DNA of 64,000 bases from Irpex lacteus. Its lineage: Eukaryota > Basidiomycota > Agaricomycetes > Polyporales > Irpicaceae. Both the position numbers and the translations under genes were made by a program. The DNA lies in contig MQVO02000001.1 of the NCBI GenBank assembly GCA_001986395.2, positions 1,054,001 to 1,118,000 on the forward strand, given 5' to 3'. This document shows, in pieces, positions 55,611-64,000 of this stretch (its first letter is position 1; each line of letters starts with the position of its first letter). The notes under the pieces were generated by a model. It did not search any database, was not told where the DNA came from, and saw nothing but the letters and a program-made list of their open reading frames with translations.

Positions 55611-58600
55611 ATGGACAGTGTCGAACTCGCCTCCCGCCGCGACAGAGACCGTGAACTCGACCTCGACTTTCGCGACCACAACCGTCTCACAGGCGACATT
55701 CAGCACCTCTCCCCCACTGTCCCCAGGCACCCCGCGCTCGGTGCACCCGCAGACAGGCAGGACGCCATGGCCGGGTACACACTCATGGTCGCAGGCAGGC
55801 GCACAGGCAAGACCTCCTTCTTACGGCTGCTGCTGGACACCACGCTCGTATCACCCTCAGCGACCCACGACCAGCTCCAGAGCGTCGCCAAGTTCGTACA
55901 GGGGTGCAGTGGCTTCACCTCTCACATTCGGACCGTGTCCGTGAATGTCGAGCTAGCAGTCGGCGACAACGACCCCTTGCAGCCCCTCAACCTCACTCTC
56001 ATCGACACGCCCGCCCTCGACTACCACGACGACGCTGCGGCACAAAGGACGGTCAACGAGATATTGCGGCATGTCGACGCGAGGTTCTCGGAGAGCGTAG
56101 AAGACGTAAGTACTGTCCAAGCTTATCGACAGGCGTCACCACTCATGGAACCGCTCATGCCTGTTCTTTAGGAGCGTAAAGCATTCCCCGGTGATCATCA
56201 CGTACACTTGTGAGCCAACACGATCGTGTTTTGAGTGCAACTCTGACCGTATACCGCAGGTGCATTTACTTCCTCGACCCGGACGACATAGTGCCCCCCT
56301 CCGTCTCCGTGCCGCCGGCGCCATTAGTGTCCCGCACTCGTAACAACAGCCTCTCCAAGTCTGAGCTCGAGCCAGTCATTCTCGAGCCTCCGGTCACCAC
56401 CAACCCTCTGCTGTGCAGGCCGACGCTTCCCCAGTCCGACATCGCCACTATCAGGCGCCTTTCTTCCCGGGTCAATGTCCTCCCCGTCGTGGCTCGCGCG
56501 GACCAACTGACCAACGACCGCCTCTCCGCAGTCAAGCTGGCTGTTCGCCGCGACCTCGCTGCCGCTGGCATTGGTTTCGGTATCTTTGATACCGAGATTT
56601 TTAGCCAATACGGTGCCGAGGTTCCTGATGTGGTGGTTCCCAAGCTCAGTCCCGAACAGGGAAGTAACTTCAATGGCCACGTCAATAACCCTGGATCCGC
56701 GACGGGTTCACCCCCTTCGACGCCTCTGACTCCGTCTCTTCTTCGATTGCCATTCGCCCTGATATCTCCCGATATTTATTCACACAGCGACGGCGTCACC
56801 AGGTCATCGCCCGCTAGACATGAACTTGTCCACCAATACGCTCCTTCCAACCTCAATGGCCAGCTGCGCCCTCTCTCGAAAATTGTTCCAGGTAAATGGG
56901 TCAGGAACTATAGATGGGGCAGCTTGGATTGCATGGACCCTAATCATAGTGATTTCGTGCTCCTCCGAGAGGCCATCTTCTTTCACATGAAGGTACGCCT
57001 CGTTTGTGGACTAAGTCCAGGCCTCATGTTGATTGACATGCTTCTCCACGGTCTCTCTTCTACCCTGTGCCCGTTTCATCAAATCATCCGCTTTCCCTCT
57101 CACCTTACAGACGCTACAGAAGTACACCAGGGAATACCTGTTAGAAAAGTTCAAAGCCGATTACCAGCTCCAGACCCCGGCGTTATCACCATCAACATCG
57201 CGTTCCCAGCGTTCACCTACAGTGAACCGTCTTCCGCCTCTTCCTCAAGGTTCCCGCCCTATTCTCGCTATAGACACCGCTCCCACACAAATTACGAATA
57301 GACACCCCTCCGTGTCGGTCTCGCGTGGCCTCGCGAACGGAGAGAACACCCTCCCGCCAATGGCGTCGTTGCCCGAGCTATCGCCCAACACGGCGACATC
57401 TGCAAGTCAGTGTCTGCAGTCTCTTGGTTACCGACATCTGTCACTTTAGCCTTCTTCTGTTGTCGCCCAGCTGTCTTCTGTTTACTAATCGCCTTTCTTC
57501 TCCAAAGTAGGTTCGCAGCGACTACGCACCAAAAAGATCACCGTGGCATGCAATTTCTGTCGTTGTACGTTCACTCTCGTCTCGCAAATTCGTTGTATTG
57601 TCTGAACGTCGCGGTAGCTCGGAAACTCAAGTGCGACGGTGGCAAGCCGGCCTGCAGCCAATGCTTCAAGCGGAACAACCCCTGCGACTACACCGTCAAC
57701 CACAAGCGCCGCGGTGGAAAACGACGCAAGTCGAACGAGGGTGGCAGCGAGAGCGAGGTGGACAGTGGGGAGCGATCAGGCGACATGGAGCCGTCCTTAT
57801 CGCCCGAGGTGTCTTCGCAGCCGCACTCTCGTCGAAACTCTAATGCCGTGGACCTGCTCAAACAGGAGAGCAACGTGTTGCCCCCTCTAAATGGTTCGGT
57901 CGGCCTAGAGCGCCCTCCCATTCTTCCTTCCATCAATCATGCCGGGGATCGAACGTACATGCACGAGCTTCCTCCGATAGCGACCCTCCCTGTGACTCCC
58001 GCGAAACAAGACGGTAACTCGACCCTGCCGCCGTTGCGCCCGCAGGTCGACATGGAGCAGTCGCAGGCTTCAGCAGCACGCCGACGTACGTCTTCGGCGG
58101 CGTCAACGAAGCCGCGCCAGAACGGGTACGGGTCAAAGATCGTGGCATGCAACTTCTGCAGAGGTACGTCGGGCAATTATAGTGTGCCGTTACCCTGCAA
58201 TCATCTAACGCTGTGTCTCTTAGCGCGGAAGACGCGATGCGACGGGGAACACCCGAGCTGTGGAAGCTGTGCAAAGAGGAATTTGCCCTGCAACTACGTG
58301 AACGATGCGGGGAACGGAAACCCCAAGGGTCGACCAAAGGCCCCACCGATGCAAGCCCCTCCACCGTCGACTTCTGTGTCGGCTGGTCCGTCAGCTCGGT
58401 CGTCGCCGACTGCTCAGACTCACCAGCTCCCTCCACCCCCTCTGCCGTTATCTGCTGGTGTGAACGGGTATCCTCGTCATATGCATAGCAATGGCGAGCT
58501 GAAGCGAGAGCTGGATGTGGATCACGTACAGCCTGCGAAGAAAATGCGAGTCACGGACGACCTGGGTCATCGTAGCCTCGCCGTCCCACTCGTAAACTAA
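55611..58600 (+). CDS. Septin-type GTPase fused to two Zn2Cys6 clusters (predicted)
   Basis: Seven exons close in one frame: 55611-56105, 56172-56209, 56260-56992, 57111-57405, 57511-57564, 57618-58163 and 58224-58600, giving 845 residues. Residues 1-430 form a divergent septin-type G domain: Walker A AGRRTGKT (61-68), a G3 region DTPALD (132-137) where the usual Gly is Ala, and a G4 ARAD (256-259) as in septin AKAD. The C-terminal septin segment YTREYLLEKFKADYQLQTP follows. Residues 534-561 (CNFCRSRKLKCDGGKPACSQ onward) and 716-743 (CNFCRARKTRCDGEHPSCGS onward) are complete C-x2-C-x6-C-x6-C-x2-C-x6-C clusters. Both have an intron right after CxxCR. Alternative: two genes, with the regulator starting at ATG 57361 (CGCCAATGG context) and the GTPase ending at a stop near 57449 if the 57406-57510 intron is retained. 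Confidence 0.65.
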
Positions 58601-59475
58601 GTGTTCCCTTTCTCCGTGGTAATTTGCTCCTGCATATTGGTCCTCCCACATATACAGTCTCTCGTCTGTCGAGTGCATGCACACATTCTCCTCCTATACT
58701 CTTGTCCGCGCATTCCATTCTCCGAGTTCGAGTGACATAAGGTACTTATAATGTAGACAGTATCCCGCATCCCGTTCTTCTCTCGTGCTGCTTTCTTGCT
58801 CCGTTTTTCTTCTTCGTGGTATGCATACTTGTCTGTAGTTTCTTCAGGGTCTCGCATCGGTTCTTTGTGTAGTTGTGCTTTTGGAACGAATGTAATAGTA
58901 GTTTTCTTCATCCCTGCATCGTCCCTGGTGATGGCTTCCGTCCTGATATCGCGTCGCTACCCTGGGGTGATCATAGAGGCGGAGGTGACTTCTGGGAGGT
59001 CGAGGCCTCGTACGACACCGGTGTCCTCTTATGGCAACTGTAGTGATATTGCTTATACATGTACTTTGCTCCACCACGAGTGGCTTCTTCACTCGCTTTT
59101 TCATAACCTCTATTTTGATTTTAAGTATCCGCTCGCTATTCACGACCCATTCAGAACGCATCTTTACTGGCCGAGGTACAAGCGGAGGTGCCTGGACTAA
59201 CGAGTTCGTTGAAAGGTTATGTAATCAGACGCCCATTGTACTGAGTTGAAAGACATACAGCAACCGGGAACAGAGGCCACTTTGTCTTGTTCTCCCAATT
59301 ATTTTCTGTCTTTCTCACACATTCTTTTCAGCGCTGCCACAGCGGCAGTCGCGTTCATTCCTTTACCAGTGGCCTTGTCCTGGTCCATAACCCAACCTTG
59401 TCCTCATAACCCGTTCTCCTCGACGCGTCGCGCCCGTCTGCTGCTCCTCGTCGTGTTTTCAAGTTTGTAACCATT
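58601..59475. other. Intergenic, between two septin-related genes
   Basis: About 875 bp, CT-rich on the plus strand toward 59475, as expected for a basidiomycete promoter and leader. No gene recognised. Confidence 0.45.
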
Positions 59476-61578
59476 ATGTTTGGTCTCAGCTTCCGCAGGA
59501 AAGGCAGCAAGAAGCAGGATCGCGGGGGTCCTCCTTTCATTCGTCAATCACCGTCATTGCCAGAGCTCTCCGCACAAGGGATCCCATGGCCAGAGGAACT
59601 GGTGGATACGTCTGGCTTGCCACCACCTGTACCAGCTAAGACAGGTACGTTATAGTCTCCAGCTGAAGTTGAGCAAAGCATGCTCATAACCTCCGCGTAC
59701 AGGCAAACTTCCCAACCCAGCAAATGGGCCTATTTCGTCGTTGTACATGTCCTCTCACCCACCGTCTTCATTCGACAAACGCAAGACTTCGACAGCGAGG
59801 AGACCCAGCCACAAGAGGAACAGGAATCCTACGACTTTCAACCTCATGGTGCGTTGCTATTCGCATTGCCATTTGTGCATGACAAATTCACAGTTTCAAT
59901 GGTCTCTTTCATTCCACAGATTGTCGGTGGCCAAGGTATAGGCAAGACTTCACTTCTGCGGTTGCTCCTCGAGACAGCCGAAATCTCCCCCACCGCCACT
60001 GCCGAACAGCGAGCGAACCTCGAGAAGTTCCTCACTGGTCCAACCAAACGGACGAATAGCATCGACAGTGCCTGTATCGAAATATGCGAGTCCAAGTACG
60101 ACCGCCTTCTTTTCACCGTGATTGATACACCTGGACTGGACTTCCACGACGAGCTGAGACTCGAGCATCAAGTATCAGCGATTGTTAGATATATGGACGA
60201 GCAGTTCGCAGATACCCTCAGAGAGGTGTGTGCCACTCCGCTCACTCATGTTCCATACCTGATGATGGTTCAAACTAGGAATCGAAAGTAATTCGCCAAA
60301 GTAAAGGCGACCAACACATTCATTTGTGAGTCATCATCCCAGGTCATACTAATTTCCAGCTATTGACATCTAGCATAGATGTATATACGCCATTGATCCG
60401 ACAAGCGTCTCGTCTGCTAGTCGCATCCGCACTTCTTATGCCAACAAGCGGCGCTCCGACACGACCACATCCCAACACTCCCCAGGTCTCTCGAATGGCT
60501 CGACGGCATCATCCTCAGACGTATCATATGATGAGCCCGATGATGATTTGGCGCTCTCTCGTGCAGACATCGCTGTGATGCGACGGCTGGCTCAGAAAGC
60601 CAATTTGCTGCCTATCATATGTCGCGCAGACTCATTGACGGATGACAAGCTCGCGGCCATCAAAAAGGTCGTGCACAGGGACCTGAGTGCCGCTGGGCTC
60701 GACTTTGGCGTGTTCGGCCCCCCTAAGCCTGTCAACGGAGCGTCGGACTCCTCTACTCCCACTCCGACCGACCCAGCGAAGAAGGTTGAGGACGATCAGG
60801 AGTCCGAGCCTGAGGAAGACCGCCGATCCCGTTCTGTTATCAAGCTGCGCTCGCGAAACCCCTTCAAACGGTTCAACTCTCGTTCGCGGTCCCGTTTGGA
60901 TTTGACAGAGAACGCAGACGAACCGGACACGGCAGAGATCATGGACAACGAGAGCGTCGCAAGTGTACGGTTCTCCGCGCAAATTGTCGCGAAGAAAGAA
61001 CTCACGGACATCCTGCCGTTTGCATTGATTGCGCCGGAGTATTCTACGAAGAGGAGAAGCAGGAAGGCGTCACGGCCCATTTCCAGTCAGTCGTTCCAGA
61101 CTGACACGAGCGTGTCTGTGCCTCCGGGAACTGTGCCGCCATCCGAAGACGGGCACGATGCCTCATCACCTACGTCAACAAGTTCCAAGGTGACACCGCC
61201 ATTCCTCAACGGCCCTCCGCCGAGCCTGCGAGGCGTGTTCACGAGGAAGTTCCGGTGGGGTACCGTCGACGTTCTAGACCCAGAGCACTGCGACTTTGCC
61301 GCCTTGCGCACAGCGGTTCTCTCGACTCATATGAAGGTGCGTGTCTCTGTCCGTCTTCTCATTCGCCCGGTTGAGATTAGCTTCTGTCGCGGTGTGGTAT
61401 TGAAATTGCTGAAATTAACGGATCCCCTGTGTAGATGCTCAAGATTCGCACGAAGGAGGTTCTGTATGAGAGATACAGGACGGAGAAGCTCCTGGCGCGC
61501 CGCGCGACACAGAAGATTAGTGAAAGTGACAGGCGTCGCATATTCGAGGGTGCGTTCTCTGAGGATATGCTGCTGTAG
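59476..61578 (+). CDS. Septin-type GTPase, divergent, with long insertions
   Basis: Seven exons (59476-59644, 59703-59848, 59920-60225, 60279-60325, 60379-61336, 61435-61578, with ATG in a CCATTATG context) add up to 589 residues. Because the first six listed borders all keep phase, the model is well supported. Motifs: Walker A GGQGIGKT with following SLLRLLLETAEISPTATAEQ, G3 DTPGLDFHDE, IYAIDPTS near the position of the septin beta-strand, and G4 CRADSLTDDKLAAIKK. After G4 comes a polar insert with a basic patch (KLRSRNPFKRFNSRSRSR), possibly for membrane binding, then FRWGTVDVLDPEHCDF. The C-terminus (KEVLYERYRTEKLLARRA) has the septin LYExxRxxxL feature but no coiled coil. Septins build filaments at the cell cortex; whether this divergent member polymerises is unknown. 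The listed exon set is six; no seventh is claimed. Confidence 0.8.
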
Positions 61579-62153
61579 CACCTGGAAGACACGTGTCGTT
61601 GACGACTCGTGACCGCAGAGATCGGTGTCTGATTCACAGTGCATGTCTGCAACATTGCCTTCTTCCCTGCTTCCTTGCTTTTGTTTTGGCTTTCTTGGTT
61701 TCATGGTGCCTTCCTCGGATGGGAAATTTGGAATTATCAGCCCGGGTGCGCAAATCTATATCTTCTCTCAGTTACCTTCGCTTCTTGTATAATCTTTCTA
61801 TGTTTTCAGTTATTTGTTTTTAGTTCATGACTCGTGCTCTTCATACTCTGTGCTCCGAAATCCTTCACTGCGGTTTATCTCCCCCTTTCCCGGTATCTAT
61901 CCCTTCCACATTGCGCTACCGCAATGAACTTTCATGTACTCACGGTCGACTGGTCGCATTCTACTTTTCCCGCTCATACCCGCACCCAGTGCTCACTTAT
62001 CAAACCCCCACGACTCATTGTTGTTAGCTATGTACTACTTCCATTTCTACACATCTACATACAAGATACATTCACCCCCGTCAGCTACAGGTCTGCCGTA
62101 CATCATCTGTTCTTCCCACCCTTGTCACTATTACAGACCATCAATCAACTGCT
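61579..62153. other. Convergent intergenic region
   Basis: 575 bp between the septin-like stop and the chorismate mutase stop. T-rich on the plus strand after 61.6 kb, consistent with a 3' UTR. No gene seen. Confidence 0.45.
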
Positions 62154-63330
62154 TCACTTCGAGACCACGGCGCCATTGCTGGCCGCCTTCCCCTTTGCCA
62201 GGTCGTCGATCTGTTCCTGCGACAATCCGTCAAGACGCGCCAAAAGGTAATCAACCTGTTTATCATGACAGCCGCGTAGATCAGTTAGAAGAGTGCATCA
62301 AGTATGGGCGTGACATTAAGACGGACCTCAACTTCCTTGGTCAGCGGGATGATGTAGCTCTCGTATAATTCGACTACGCCATCGACGTCGATCTTCGCTG
62401 CGTCTCCTCTGGGCTCGCCGTCCGGAGCGAAGTCTTGTGCGTACACCAGGGCTTTCTTGCGCAGACGCTGAAGGAGTTTACGCTCGACTTCTGGTTTGGT
62501 AATGAGGGCCTCGAGAGCTTCGCGGTTCGGATTGAGGATGTGGGGGATGAACGCGGCTGGGTTCTCTATGAATTTGGATTCAGAGACGAATTTACCTATG
62601 TTGAACAAAGATATGATCAGTATTCGGTTACAGCGTGAAAGTAGAGCAATGTAAACGTGCCATAGTGTACACGTTTGCTTATTGCCTGCAAGACTTCGAC
62701 GTCGATCGTCGCAGCACTCCCATAGTTCCCATCATCCTCATACTCATCGTCGCCTTTGACTCCTTTCGAGCGTTTCAAGGCAGAAAGCGTGAGGGTCGCT
62801 TGACGGGTGATTCTGGGGATAATATGGCGAACGTAGAAGGAGTATATTGAGGGGTTCACGTTCACTTTGTTGGGGTAGAGTACGGAGGGGTATGCGACAG
62901 ACTTGAGAACAGGAGCAGGGAGCTCTGTTATAGGGGTGAAGGGGTATTCATCTGGGCTGTATAGGCAGTGGTTTCGTTATAACATTCATGACATCTGAAT
63001 GATGATTACGAACCTCGTGAATCTCCTGGCTTTCGCTGTACTGCATTCGTTAGATCCTCATCTCCCGCGCCTGGCACCTGCTGATTGATATAACGCACCT
63101 TGGAACGACTCAGTCTCCTTCAAGAACCACTCCAGCCAACTCTTATCAAAGCCGATGTCCTTCAACTCTTGGAAAGCACCGCGCTCGTACGCCCTGGGAT
63201 TGTGCGCGAATTGGGCACGCTCAATCAGGGCAAAGATGATCGTGTCCTCAAGACGAGTGAGGATCCCTCGGATAACGTCCAGATCGAGGGGGTTGTTGTG
63301 CAGAGTAAAGTTGAAGAGTTTGTTCGACAT
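62154..63330 (-). CDS. ARO7: Chorismate mutase (AroQ, fungal type)
   Basis: Converts chorismate to prephenate, the branch to tyrosine and phenylalanine. The start ATG at 63330 begins [20 protein letters not shown], followed by [20 protein letters not shown], the first AroQ helix with the active-site Arg. Then come [20 protein letters not shown] (across an intron), [25 protein letters not shown] [20 protein letters not shown], and a short acidic loop. The C-terminal exons carry [29 protein letters not shown] (partly the Glu-bearing helix) and [20 protein letters not shown], ending SNGAVVSK at 62154. About 270 residues, five introns. The length and the regulatory-helix region match fungal Aro7, which is activated by tryptophan and inhibited by tyrosine; I did not assign the effector residues. 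Confidence 0.9.
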
Positions 63331-64000
63331 CGTTGTGGTTCAGAACTAAAAGGTCAAGTGGGGTGTTGAATGTAGCCTAGGGACTCTTCGAGGCTGTGAG
63401 TCGCACGCAGTCGCCGGCAGGCTGAGAACAAGAGTGTACCGAGTCAACAAGAGTTGCACGGGGTATTCGCCAGTCGATGTCTTTTGTATGCAGACTGGCG
63501 GTAATGCGACCGCAGGGCGTTGTCTGAGAGCTAGTGTCGGACTGCGAGTTGATCATGGCGAGTCAAGATCACATTTGTTTGTCTAGCGATCACTGAGCGT
63601 TGCGCGGATCTCACACACTCTCTACCACCATGTTACTCTGGTTCGTACGTTTCTGGTGCTTCTCCGACGCTTGTTGTTTTATACTGACATTACATTGTAG
63701 ATTTGCTCGTGACCTGCAGGCTTTTCGGCGATCAAAGCAATGCGTAAATGACAAATGAGCGGGGCGTCCTACAGTGGCTGGCTGACTGTCGGCGTATTTC
63801 AATATCGAAATGTCTTGGTCCCGAAAAGGATACCGACTCAGCTACGCTACTTCATCAGCTTACGGTTGCCCACACGATTGTAGTGCGACTGGAGAAATCC
63901 AGAGTGAAGAGGGCTTAGCACGGGTACAACAGATGGCAGTGGGCACTTCAAGCTTCAAGCTTCAAGTTGTGCGTGCGCTGCAAATCCTTCATTTCTGATT
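63331..64000. other. Right edge, no gene recognised
   Basis: About 670 bp with no supported exon. Near the end (about 63947-63967) is a short tandem run, AGCTTCAAGCTTCAAGCTTC, of a seven-base unit repeated about three times. The promoter of the chorismate mutase gene should lie just right of 63330. Confidence 0.45.

Noticed and set aside
63940..63970. Short tandem of CTTCAAG units as a possible CRISPR or satellite
   Set aside because: Only about three seven-base units, with no spacers; a simple microsatellite-like run.

Overview
The window looks like nuclear DNA of a filamentous basidiomycete, most likely an Agaricomycete. Almost every gene is split by short (about 40-110 nt) GT-AG introns. 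Several families typical of mushroom-forming fungi are present: a DUF6534 membrane protein, a fungal-type class I sesquiterpene synthase, and Zn2Cys6 regulators with an intron inside the zinc cluster. Genes lie on both strands as single transcription units, with no operons. No rRNA, tRNA, CRISPR array or intact transposon was recognised by eye.

Layout. 0.5-2.1 kb (-): an apparently intact 359-residue terpene synthase with nine exons. 4.1-7.4 kb (-): Nha1/Sod2-type Na+/H+ antiporter. 9.2-11.4 kb (-): FAD-dependent amine-oxidase-like protein. 13.3-15.5 kb (-): NOP12-like nucleolar protein, divergent from a YEATS-domain protein at 15.7-19.0 kb (+). 19.8-21.8 kb (+): DUF6534 membrane protein. 22.4-23.1 kb (+): BRI3-like protein. 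24.3-26.0 kb (-): FEN1. 26-39.6 kb is accessory: a truncated terpene synthase 3' end, copies of a dispersed repeat, a conserved unknown gene (28.2-29.3 kb, -), an O-methyltransferase (32.4-34.3 kb, -), a multi-pass membrane protein (35.7-37.2 kb, +) and a UbiA prenyltransferase (38.2-39.6 kb, +). 39.9-50.2 kb is core: Rif1 (-), RIO1 (+) and ILV3 (-). 52.6-61.6 kb (+): a Zn2Cys6 factor; a septin-type GTPase whose reading frame continues through splicing into two complete Zn2Cys6 clusters; and a second septin-type GTPase. 62.2-63.3 kb (-): chorismate mutase.

Biology. The core genes cover DNA replication and repair (FEN1, Rif1), ribosome biogenesis (NOP12, RIO1), branched-chain and aromatic amino-acid synthesis (ILV3, chorismate mutase), chromatin (YEATS) and ion homeostasis (NHA1). 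The O-methyltransferase, membrane protein and UbiA enzyme could be a small secondary-metabolism group, but this is inferred from proximity alone. The most unusual object is the predicted GTPase plus double zinc-cluster fusion at 55.6-58.6 kb. I traced every exon junction by eye and the frame closes exactly at 845 residues, but whether one mRNA spans it must be shown by transcript data.
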